DNA of 64,000 bases from Streptomyces sp. NBC_00414. Its GTDB lineage: Bacteria > Actinomycetota > Actinomycetes > Streptomycetales > Streptomycetaceae. The position numbers and the translations under genes are program-made. The stretch lies in contig NZ_CP107935.1 in the NCBI RefSeq assembly GCF_036038375.1, positions 3,410,001-3,474,000 on the forward strand. The letters are read 5' to 3'. How positions within the stretch are numbered: position 1 is the stretch's first letter; the number at the start of each line of letters is the position of its first letter. Under the pieces are notes generated by a model. It made no database searches and was not told where the DNA came from. It saw only the letters and a program-made list of their open reading frames with translations. Of this stretch, positions 54,584 to 64,000 are shown piece by piece.

Positions 54584-55783
54584 ATGGCAGTGACGCGCAC
54601 GCGGCGGCTGCACTGGGCGGGGGGCCTGACCGCGGTCCTGACGGCCGCGGCCGTCACGGCTCCCGCTCCGACCGCACACGCCGCTCCCGAGGGGCGGATA
54701 TCCGGCAGCGCGAGAGCCGGCTCCGTCAGCGGCAGCTACATCGTGACGCTCAAAGGGGCAACGAGGGCTCCGTCGAAGGCGGGCAAGGCCGTCGCCACCG
54801 AGTACGGAGCAGAAATAAGCCACACCTACAGCACCGCGCTCAACGGCTACGCGGTGCGGGCGGGCGAGCGGCAGGCGCGGCGGCTGGCCGCCGACTCCCG
54901 GGTGGCCTCGGTCGCACGGGACGCCACGGTGACCGTCGAGCACCGGCAGCCGGATCCGCCGTGGGGCCTGGACCGCATCGACCAGCGGGAACTGCCGCTG
55001 GACAGCGGCTACACCTGGCCCGAGTCCGCGGGGCAGGGCGTGACGGCGTACGTCATCGACACCGGCGTACGCGTCACCCACCAGGACTTCGGCGGCCGGG
55101 CGGGCTCCGGCTGGGACTTCGTCGACAACGACGCCGTCGCCCAGGACGGCCAGGGCCACGGCACGCATGTGGCGGGCACGATCGCTGGCACCACGTACGG
55201 GGTCGCGAAGCAGGCACGGATCGTCGCCGTCCGCGTGCTCGACAACAACGGGGCGGGCACGCTGTCGCAGGTCATCGCCGGTATCGACTGGGTGACGGAA
55301 CATGCCAGGAAGCCGGCGGTCGCCAACATGAGCCTGGGCGGCCTAGCGACCCCGCAACTGGACGCCGCCGTACGCAACTCCATCGCCTCCGGCGTCACCT
55401 ACACACTCGCGGCAGGCAACGACGGCCGCCCGGCGAGCCTCTACTCACCGGCCCGCGTCAAGGAGGCGATCACGGTCGGGGCGGGCGACAAGAAGGACGC
55501 CAGGGCGTACTTCTCCAACTGGGGCGCGCGACTGGACCTGTTCGCGCCGGGCGTGGACGTCACCTCCGCCTCGAACACGAGCGACACCGGGAGGGCTACC
55601 CACTCGGGTACCTCGATGGCGTCGCCCCATGCCGCCGGCGCGGCCGCGCTGTATCTCGCCGACCACCCCGCGGCGACTCCGGCCGAGGTCGGCAGGGCTC
55701 TCGCCGAGCGAGCCGCCTCCGGGGAGATGTCCGACGTGGGCCTCGGTTCCCCCAACAGGCTCCTGCAGGTCGACAACCCTTGA
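54584..55783 (+). CDS. Secreted subtilisin-like serine protease (S8)
   Basis: The 399-residue protein starts at ATG 54584 with GAGGGGAACG upstream. Signal peptide (HWAGGLTAVLTAAAVTAPAPTAHA), I9 inhibitor-type propeptide (SYIVTLKG..., about 51-118), S8 domain with AYVIDTGVRVTHQDF (Asp 159), GQGHGTHVAGTIAG (His 192), LAAGND (oxyanion Asn 279) and HSGTSMASPHAAG (Ser 344). Domain layout resembles proteinase K-like S8A enzymes. It sits between glgP and the glgE operon without an obvious link to glycogen. Confidence 0.95.
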   Translation: MAVTRTRRLHWAGGLTAVLTAAAVTAPAPTAHAAPEGRISGSARAGSVSGSYIVTLKGATRAPSKAGKAVATEYGAEISHTYSTALNGYAVRAGERQARRLAADSRVASVARDATVTVEHRQPDPPWGLDRIDQRELPLDSGYTWPESAGQGVTAYVIDTGVRVTHQDFGGRAGSGWDFVDNDAVAQDGQGHGTHVAGTIAGTTYGVAKQARIVAVRVLDNNGAGTLSQVIAGIDWVTEHARKPAVANMSLGGLATPQLDAAVRNSIASGVTYTLAAGNDGRPASLYSPARVKEAITVGAGDKKDARAYFSNWGARLDLFAPGVDVTSASNTSDTGRATHSGTSMASPHAAGAAALYLADHPAATPAEVGRALAERAASGEMSDVGLGSPNRLLQVDNP

Positions 55784-55875
55784 CCAAGTGCTCATTCACG
55801 GACCGGTCTCGTCCCGCGAATCCCGGGTAGATGTTTGACGGATCAGTGGCGGATTCCCATCGGGCGAGGCCGGTC

Positions 55876-55904
55876 TTGTGTGTGGACATACGCGCGAGTA
55901 GTTA
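55876..55904 (+). promoter_or_regulatory. Candidate promoter of the glgE operon
   Basis: TTGTGT (55876-55881), a 17-bp spacer and TAGTTA (55899-55904) resemble a HrdB-type promoter. Transcription from about 55911 would give a leader of roughly 110 nt before the glgE ATG. Confidence 0.45.
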
Positions 55905-56022
55905 ACAAAGTGCCGGATTGCCTACCCGAAAGGGGTGGGAAGGCTCCATCGGTAACGCACCGCAGGACCCACCTCCCCACACTCTCATCCGCCCGCCCAC
56001 GTTGACGCGGACAGGAGCGGTC

Positions 56023-58289
56023 ATGCCCGCCAAGCACCACCAGCCGTCACCACCCCCGACGCCCGGCACCACACCACCCCCGGATCCGGGGGAGAAAGCC
56101 GACCGCCCACAGTCACCGAAAGCCCGGAGCGCCGTGAAGGCGGCTCCGGCGGAATCGACCGAGCCGACCGGTAAGACCGGAGAAACCGGGCGTACCGGAC
56201 CCACGGATCCGGCCAAGTCCACGGCACCCGGCGCCGGGCAGGCCGCCCCCGCGGCCCCCGCCGTCCCCACTCCCGGGAGTGCTCCCGTGATCGGCCGCAT
56301 CCCCGTCCTGGACGTACGTCCTCTCGTCGTGGGCGGCCGACGCCCCGCCAAGGCCGTGGTGGGAGAGGCTTTCGAGATCTCCGCGACGGTCTTCCGCGAG
56401 GGCCACGACGCGGTCGCCGCGAACGTCGTCCTGCGCGGCCCCGAGGGCCGCACGGGCCCCTGGACACCCCTGCGCGAACTCGCCCCCGGCACCGACCGCT
56501 GGGGCGCCACCGTCTCCGTACCGGAAGCCGGTGACTGGACATACACGGTGAAGGCGTGGGGCGATCCGATCACCACCTGGCGCCATCATGCCCGGATCAA
56601 GATCCCGGCGGGCATCGACACCGAACTCGTCCTGGAGGAGGGCGCGCTGCTGTACGAGCGTGCCGCTGCCGGGGTGCCGAAGAGCAAGGGCCGGCGTGAG
56701 GCGATCCTCGCGGCCGTGGAGGCCCTACGGGACACCGGCCGTCCCGCGGCGGCCCGTCTCGCCGCCGCGCTCACTCCCGACGTGGACCACGTCCTCGCGC
56801 GCCACCCCCTGCGCGAACTGGTTACCGCCGCCGACCCGTTGAACCTGCAGGTGGAGCGGGAGCGGGCGTTGTTCGGCTCCTGGTACGAGTTCTTCCCGCG
56901 CTCGGAGGGCGCGGTGGTCGAGCCCGGCAAACCACCGGTCAGCGGCACCTTCCGGACCGCGGCCCGGCGGCTGCCCGCCATCGCCGACATGGGCTTCGAC
57001 GTGGTGTACCTGCCACCGGTCCACCCCATCGGCACGACCTTCCGCAAGGGCCCGAACAACACACTGGACCCCGGCCCGTACGACGTCGGGGTGCCGTGGG
57101 CGATCGGCTCACCCGAGGGCGGGCACGACGCCGTCCACCCCGACCTGGGCACGATCGACGACTTCGACGCGTTCGTGCGCCGGGCCACGGAACTGGACCT
57201 GGAGATCGCGCTCGACTTCGCCCTCCAGTGCTCACCCGACCATCCCTGGGTGGAGAAGCATCCGGAATGGTTCCACCACCGCTCCGACGGCACGATCGCG
57301 TACGCGGAGAACCCGCCTAAGAAGTACCAGGACATCTATCCGATCGCCTTCGACCGGGACATGCCGGGCCTGGTGCGGGAGACGCTCAGAGTGCTGCGGT
57401 TCTGGATGAGCCATGGCGTACGGATCTTCCGCGTCGACAATCCCCACACGAAACCCGTCGTCTTCTGGGAGCGGGTGATCGCGGACATCAACCGCACCGA
57501 CCCGGATGTGATCTTCCTGGCCGAGGCGTTCACCCGCCCGGCGATGATGCACACGCTCGGCGCGATCGGTTTCCAGCAGTCGTACACGTATTTCACCTGG
57601 CGCAACACCAAGCAGGAACTGACCGAATACCTCACCGAACTCTCCGGTGACGCTGCCGCCTATATGCGGCCGAACTTCTTCGTCAACACCCCCGACATCC
57701 TGCACGAGTTCCTTCAGCACGGCGGCCGGGCGGCGTTCGAACTGCGCGCGGTACTGGCGGCGACGCTCTCCCCGACCTGGGGCGTCTACAGCGGATTCGA
57801 GCTGTGCGAGGGCGTGCCGGTGCGCGACGGCAGCGAAGAGTACCTGAACTCCGAAAAGTACCAACTGCGTCCGCGAGACTGGGAGTCGGCAGAACGTGAA
57901 GGCCGTAGCATCGCGCCCCTGATTGCCGAACTCAATGCGATCAGGCGCCGCAGCCCCGCCCTTCGGCAACTGCGTGACCTGCATTTCCATCACACGGACA
58001 AGGAGGCGGTGCTCGCCTACTCAAAGTCGGTCACGGATGAACGCGGATCGAACACGGTTCTGGTGGTCGTGAACCTCGACCCCCACCACACCCAGGAAGC
58101 CACGGTCTCGTTGGACATGCCACGACTCGGCCTCGACGAGCACGCGTCGGTGCCGGTCCGCGACGAGCTGACCGGCGAGACCTACCACTGGGGCAGGGCC
58201 AACTACGTACGCCTGACGCCGGGACACCGGCCCGCGCACGTCCTGACCGTCCTGCGACCGTCCTCACCGCCCACCGGAGGGTCACCCAC

Positions 58290-58293
<4 letters not shown>
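56023..58293 (+). CDS. glgE: Maltosyltransferase GlgE (alpha-1,4-glucan:maltose-1-phosphate)
   Basis: The 756-residue protein starts at ATG 56023 behind AGGAG. GH13 motifs of Glg[35 protein letters not shown] (nucleophile Asp) and [10 protein letters not shown] (acid Glu). It transfers maltosyl units from maltose 1-phosphate to alpha-glucan. Oddity: about 90 N-terminal residues are Pro/Thr/Ala-rich ([33 protein letters not shown]) and precede the normal start of homology ([12 protein letters not shown]); the known S. coelicolor enzyme is shorter (about 675 aa, from memory). Overlaps treS by 4 bp. Confidence 0.95.
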
Positions 58294-59990
<1,697 letters not shown>

Positions 59991-60021
59991 CAGGGCCTGG
60001 GGAAGGACCTGCACAACGGAC

Positions 60022-60047
60022 GGCGGGGCGGTTTCCCCCGCCCCGCC
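60022..60047 (+). terminator. Hairpin between treS and pep2
   Basis: GGCGGGGCGG (60022-60031) and CCGCCCCGCC (60038-60047) form a perfect 10-bp stem with a 6-nt loop. It lies in the 106-bp gap within the operon and may act as a partial terminator or mRNA stabiliser. Confidence 0.6.
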
Positions 60048-60096
60048 CTGGGCACGCAGTAGTAACACCCCGACTCCGGGGAAAGGACGCGACGCC

Positions 60097-61557
60097 ATGT
60101 CCGAAGCCGTCACCCGCTCAGTGCACTCCGCTTCGACGAGCCCCGGCCTTCTCGCGTCCCTCGATCCACTGCTTCGCGAGTGGCTTCCACGGCAGCGGTG
60201 GTTCGCGGGCAAAGGCCGTCCCGTCACCGGGTTCTCCCTGGTCTCGGTGACCGAAGTGCTGCCTCTGAACTCCAGACTGGGGCTGCTCCATCTGCTCGTA
60301 CGGGCGCACCAGCCGCTCGTGCCCACGCAGAGCGCGCCCGCGTATCCGGCCGACTGCTACCAACTGCTGCTCGGTGTGCGCGAGACCCTGCCGCCACGGC
60401 TGGCGCCCGCGCTGATCGGCCGTCCGGCACAGGGACCGCTGGCCGGGCTGACCGTGTACGAGGCGCTGCACGATCCTCGGCCCGCCGATGTCCTCCTGGA
60501 GGCCCTGCGGGAACGGGCACGCATCGGCGAGCTGCGCTTCGAGCGGGACATGGCGCGGGAGATCCGGGGCGATCTGGTGCCGCGGCTGGTGACGGCCGAG
60601 CAGTCCAACTCCTCTCTCGTCTACGGAGATACGTTCATCCTGAAGCTCCTGCGCCGGATCGTGCCCGGGGTCAACCCCGATCTGGAGCTTCCGCTGGCGC
60701 TGGCCCGCGAGGGCTGCTCCCGGGTTCCGGCTCCCGCCGCCTGGATGCTGGCGGACCTGACCGGCGAACCAGGTGATCCCGGTGAGCCGTACGTGCTCGG
60801 TGTGCTGCAGCCCTTCGTGCAGGGCGCCTCGGACGGCTGGGATCTGGCGCTGGGCGAACTCGCCAAGGGCGAGGACTTCAGCGGTGCGGCGCGGGCGCTC
60901 GGCCGGGCCACCGCCGAGGTCCATGTGGCGCTGGCCCGCGCGCTGCCCGAGGTGACCATGGGGCGTGCGCAGATGGAGCTGCTCGTGGAGGGTATGGCCG
61001 AGCGGCTGGAGGCCGCCGTCCACGCGGTGCCCGCGCTGCTGCCGTACGCGCCGGGTCTGCGTTCCGCGTTCGACGCGCTCGCCGATCTGGCGAGCGAGGG
61101 CCGGACGTGGACGGCCCAGCGGATCCACGGGGACCTGCACCTGGGCCAGTGCCTGCGGTCGCCGTCCGGCAGCTGGTCGCTGATCGACTTCGAGGGCGAG
61201 CCCTCCAAGCCGCTCGCCGAGCGTCGCATGCCCCAGCCGACCGCGCGGGACGTGGCCGGCATGCTCCGCTCCTTCGACTACGCGGCGCACTCGCTCCCCC
61301 CGGTTCCCGGTTCCGCCGGGCCCGAGGCGACGACTCCGTCCGCCGTGCCCGGCTGGGCCGACGCCTGCCGGGCCGCGTACTGCTCCGGGTACGCCGAGGC
61401 GGGCGGGCGTGATCCGCGTACGGATCCGGTGCTGCTGCGCGCGTACGAGACCGACAAGGCGATCTACGAAGTCGTGTACGAGGCACGGCACCGGCCCGAC
61501 TGGCTGCCCGTGCCGATGGCGGCCGTCCGCCGGCTGGCCCTTCCCGAACCGTCCTGA
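60097..61557 (+). CDS. pep2: Maltokinase Pep2 (Mak)
   Basis: The 486-residue protein starts at ATG 60097 after AAAGGA. The N-terminal cap has [18 protein letters not shown]. The kinase-like C-terminal half has [17 protein letters not shown], the catalytic loop [12 protein letters not shown] and metal site [16 protein letters not shown]. It phosphorylates maltose to maltose 1-phosphate with ATP, the GlgE donor; in other actinobacteria TreS and Pep2 form a complex. Alternative name mak. Confidence 0.95.
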   Translation: MSEAVTRSVHSASTSPGLLASLDPLLREWLPRQRWFAGKGRPVTGFSLVSVTEVLPLNSRLGLLHLLVRAHQPLVPTQSAPAYPADCYQLLLGVRETLPPRLAPALIGRPAQGPLAGLTVYEALHDPRPADVLLEALRERARIGELRFERDMAREIRGDLVPRLVTAEQSNSSLVYGDTFILKLLRRIVPGVNPDLELPLALAREGCSRVPAPAAWMLADLTGEPGDPGEPYVLGVLQPFVQGASDGWDLALGELAKGEDFSGAARALGRATAEVHVALARALPEVTMGRAQMELLVEGMAERLEAAVHAVPALLPYAPGLRSAFDALADLASEGRTWTAQRIHGDLHLGQCLRSPSGSWSLIDFEGEPSKPLAERRMPQPTARDVAGMLRSFDYAAHSLPPVPGSAGPEATTPSAVPGWADACRAAYCSGYAEAGGRDPRTDPVLLRAYETDKAIYEVVYEARHRPDWLPVPMAAVRRLALPEPS

Positions 61558-61601
61558 CCCCGTCCCGCTCCACCGCTCACCGTGCCGAGGAGGCTCCGCC
61601 C

Positions 61602-64000
61602 GTGACGCCCCGCCCGAACCCGCCCGCCAAGAAGCCGAAGAGCTCGAAGGCCAAGGCCAAGGCCGCAGGCAAGGCCGCCGAGAAGGCGAAGGCCGAGCCC
61701 ACGGTCGAGGACGTACGGGAGGACGTACGGGCCGAGGTCACGGAGCCCGCACTCGTCCCCGAACCCGCTGCCGTGCCCGTCCCCGAACCTGTTGCCGCGC
61801 CCTTGGCGACACCAGTGACGCCTCAGGATGCCGTCCCTCATAGGCCCGTCCAGGAGGTGCAGGAGCCCGCTCAGGAGGTGCGGTCGCTGGCCGTGCTGGA
61901 CCGGGCCGACCGGGAGCGGCTGCTCGGGGGCGCGCACCACGATCCGCACTCCGTGCTCGGGGCCCACTCCGTGCCCGACGGGGTGGTCTTCCGGGCGCTG
62001 CGGCCGTACGCGCTCGGCGTGACCGTCATCGCCGAGGGTTTGCGGGCCGAACTGCACGACGACGGGGAGGGGTTGTTCTCCGTCGTACTGCCCCTGCGGG
62101 AGGTGCCGGAGTACCGGCTGTCGGTGGAGTACGAGGGAACGGTGCAGGACACCGAGGACGCGTACCGGTTCCTGCCCACGCTCGGCGACTTCGACCTGCA
62201 CCTGTTCGGAGAGGGGCGGCACGAGCAGCTGTGGAAGATCCTCGGCGCGGAGCCGATGGAGCACCAGGGCGTGGCCGGCACCCGCTTCTCGGTCTGGGCG
62301 CCGAACGCCCGCGGGGTACGGATCTCGGGGTCCTTCAACTTCTGGGACGGGACCGCGTTCCCGATGCGCTCGCTGGGCTCGTCCGGGGTGTGGGAGCTGT
62401 TCGCCCCCGGTGTCGGCGAGGGTGAGCTCTACAAGTTCGAGATCACCCGGCCCGACGGCACGAAGACGATGCGGGCCGACCCGATGGCGCGTCGTACGGA
62501 GCTGCCGCCCGCCACGTCCTCCGTGATCACTGCCTCGCGTCACGAGTGGCAGGACCAGGAGTGGATGGAGCGACGGGCCGACCGCCCCGCGCACCAGGCC
62601 CCGTTCTCCGTCTACGAACTCCATCTGGCGTCCTGGCGACCGGGCCTGACGTACCGTCAGCTCGCCGAGCAGCTGCCCGTCTACATCTCCGACCTCGGCT
62701 TCACGCACGTCGAGCTGATGCCGGTCGCCGAGCATCCCTTCGGCGGCTCCTGGGGCTACCAGGTCACCGGCTTCTACGCGCCCACCGCCCGGCTCGGCAC
62801 CCCCGACGACTTCAAGTACCTCGTCGACGCGCTGCACCGGGCCGGCATCGGCGTGATCATGGACTGGGTGCCCGCGCACTTCCCGCGGGACGAGTGGGCA
62901 CTGGCCGAGTTCGACGGGCGGCCCCTGTACGAGCACGAGGACCCGCTGCGGTCCGCGCACCCCGACTGGGGAACCCTCGAATTCGACTACGGGCGCCGCG
63001 AGGTGCGCAACTTCCTCGTCGCCAACGCCGTGTACTGGTGCGAGGAGTTCCACATCGACGGGCTGCGGGTCGACGCCGTCGCCTCCATGCTCTACCTCGA
63101 CTACTCGCGCGAGGCCGGCCAGTGGACACCCAACGTCCACGGCGGCCGGGAGAACCTCGACGCGGTCGCCTTCCTCCAGGAGATGAACGCCACCGTCTAC
63201 CGGCGCGAGCCCGGTGTCGTCACGATCGCCGAGGAGTCGACCGCGTGGGACGGCGTCACCCGGGCCACCCACCACATCGGTCCCGGCGGCTTCGGCGGTC
63301 TCGGCTTCGGGCTGAAGTGGAACATGGGCTGGATGCACGACTCGCTGGACTACGTCTCCCACGAGCCCGTCCACCGCAAGTACCACCACCATGAGATGAC
63401 GTTCTCGATGGTGTACGCGTACAGCGAGAACTACGTCCTGCCGATCTCCCACGACGAGGTCGTGCACGGCAAGCGGTCGTTGGTGTCGAAGCTGCCGGGC
63501 GACTGGTGGCAGCAGCGTGCCACCGCGCGGGCCTATCTGGGCTTCATGTGGGCCCATCCCGGCAAGCAACTCCTCTTCATGGGGCAGGAGTTCGCCCAGG
63601 GCGCCGAGTGGTCGGAGGCGCACGGGCCCGACTGGTGGCTCCTCGACCCGGCGTACGGCGCGGAGGCCGACCACCGGGGTGTGCGTGACCTCGTCCGGGA
63701 CCTCAACACGGTGTACCGGCAGGTGCCGGCGCTCTGGGAGCTCGACACCGACCCCGACGGGTTCGGGTGGGTCGCCGGGGATGCCGCCGAGGACAACGTC
63801 TTCGCCTTCCTGCGGCATGCCGCCGACGGCTCGCCGCTGCTCGCCGTGTCCAACTTCTCGCCCGTCGTGCGGCACGAGTACCGGCTCGGGGTGCCCGATG
63901 ACGTCACCGCCTGGCACGAGGTGCTCAACACCGACGCGGGGCGGTACGGCGGGGGTGACGTGGGGAACGCCGGGGCCGTCAAGCCGGACGACCTGGCCTG
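61602..64000 (+). CDS. glgB: Glycogen branching enzyme, 3' end beyond window
   Basis: It starts at GTG 61602 after GAGGAGG and is open to base 64000 (799 full codons). The first 85-90 residues are Lys/Ala then Pro/Glu/Val-rich ([17 protein letters not shown]...), a low-complexity extension. Then come a CBM48-type N-terminal module ([16 protein letters not shown]) and a GH13 barrel: [50 protein letters not shown] (Asp), [12 protein letters not shown] (Glu) and [11 protein letters not shown]. It introduces alpha-1,6 branches in GlgE-made glucan. Only the extreme C-terminus is missing. Confidence 0.95.
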   Translation, partial: MTPRPNPPAKKPKSSKAKAKAAGKAAEKAKAEPTVEDVREDVRAEVTEPALVPEPAAVPVPEPVAAPLATPVTPQDAVPHRPVQEVQEPAQEVRSLAVLDRADRERLLGGAHHDPHSVLGAHSVPDGVVFRALRPYALGVTVIAEGLRAELHDDGEGLFSVVLPLREVPEYRLSVEYEGTVQDTEDAYRFLPTLGDFDLHLFGEGRHEQLWKILGAEPMEHQGVAGTRFSVWAPNARGVRISGSFNFWDGTAFPMRSLGSSGVWELFAPGVGEGELYKFEITRPDGTKTMRADPMARRTELPPATSSVITASRHEWQDQEWMERRADRPAHQAPFSVYELHLASWRPGLTYRQLAEQLPVYISDLGFTHVELMPVAEHPFGGSWGYQVTGFYAPTARLGTPDDFKYLVDALHRAGIGVIMDWVPAHFPRDEWALAEFDGRPLYEHEDPLRSAHPDWGTLEFDYGRREVRNFLVANAVYWCEEFHIDGLRVDAVASMLYLDYSREAGQWTPNVHGGRENLDAVAFLQEMNATVYRREPGVVTIAEESTAWDGVTRATHHIGPGGFGGLGFGLKWNMGWMHDSLDYVSHEPVHRKYHHHEMTFSMVYAYSENYVLPISHDEVVHGKRSLVSKLPGDWWQQRATARAYLGFMWAHPGKQLLFMGQEFAQGAEWSEAHGPDWWLLDPAYGAEADHRGVRDLVRDLNTVYRQVPALWELDTDPDGFGWVAGDAAEDNVFAFLRHAADGSPLLAVSNFSPVVRHEYRLGVPDDVTAWHEVLNTDAGRYGGGDVGNAGAVKPDDLA

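Overview
The window is high-GC actinobacterial chromosome, almost certainly Streptomyces. GTG and TTG starts are common, codon third positions are G or C, terminators are long GC-rich hairpins without U-runs, and an intergenic palindrome carries the CTCAAACGCCGGACGGGC motif common in Streptomyces. From memory, the gene order (opp transporter, sseB pair, gcvT-gcvH-glyA-sdaA, EF-hand protein, DNA ADP-ribosyltransferase, glgX, neutral proteases, glgP, glgE-treS-pep2-glgB) matches one stretch of the S. coelicolor chromosome; an alignment is needed to confirm this. I see no tRNA, rRNA, CRISPR array, insertion sequence or prophage.

1-13.6 kb: the 5' part of a cysteine desulfurase gene, small membrane proteins beside a divergent FabR-like TetR regulator, a repeat-rich lipoprotein, a thioesterase-fold protein, a TRIC-type channel, a complete oligopeptide ABC importer in the unusual order C-A-B-D-F, two SseB-like proteins and a P-loop kinase-like protein.

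13.8-18.6 kb: one-carbon and serine module. A tandem glycine riboswitch precedes gcvT, followed by gcvH and glyA, a strong terminator, and sdaA. The SseB ('enhanced serine sensitivity') homologues lie next door.

18.7-28 kb: mixed housekeeping and secreted proteins: GH25 muramidase, a secreted three-repeat protein, MOSC protein, F420/NADP reductase-like protein, two-EF-hand calcium-binding protein, acetyltransferase, a secreted Scabin/ScARP-like DNA ADP-ribosyltransferase, an anti-sigma-type ATPase, enoyl-CoA hydratase and two lipoprotein L,D-transpeptidases.

28-39 kb: GlgX debranching enzyme, a Tat-exported sulfatase preceded by a cysteine-rich leader peptide, a heterodimeric ABC exporter, an NAD(P)-binding protein, a LysR regulator, an IMPase-like protein with a broken metal motif, and a membrane protein whose start is disturbed by a 10-bp tandem repeat.

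39.4-46.4 kb: the most unusual part. A heterodimeric ABC exporter with complementary lesions in its two ATPase domains is followed by a 42-residue peptide gene ending AYVY, a hairpin, an unrecognised 326-residue protein with M29/NicX-like metal-ligand motifs, an MFS exporter overlapping it by 4 bp, and an IclR regulator. I interpret this as a small uncharacterised ribosomal peptide (RiPP-like) system.

46.4-64 kb: two paralogous secreted M4 neutral proteases with conserved promoters, a DUF1990 protein, alpha-glucan phosphorylase GlgP, a secreted subtilase, and the GlgE pathway operon. TreS and Pep2 turn trehalose into maltose 1-phosphate, GlgE polymerises it, GlgB branches the glucan, and GlgX and GlgP can degrade it. 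glgB runs off the right edge.
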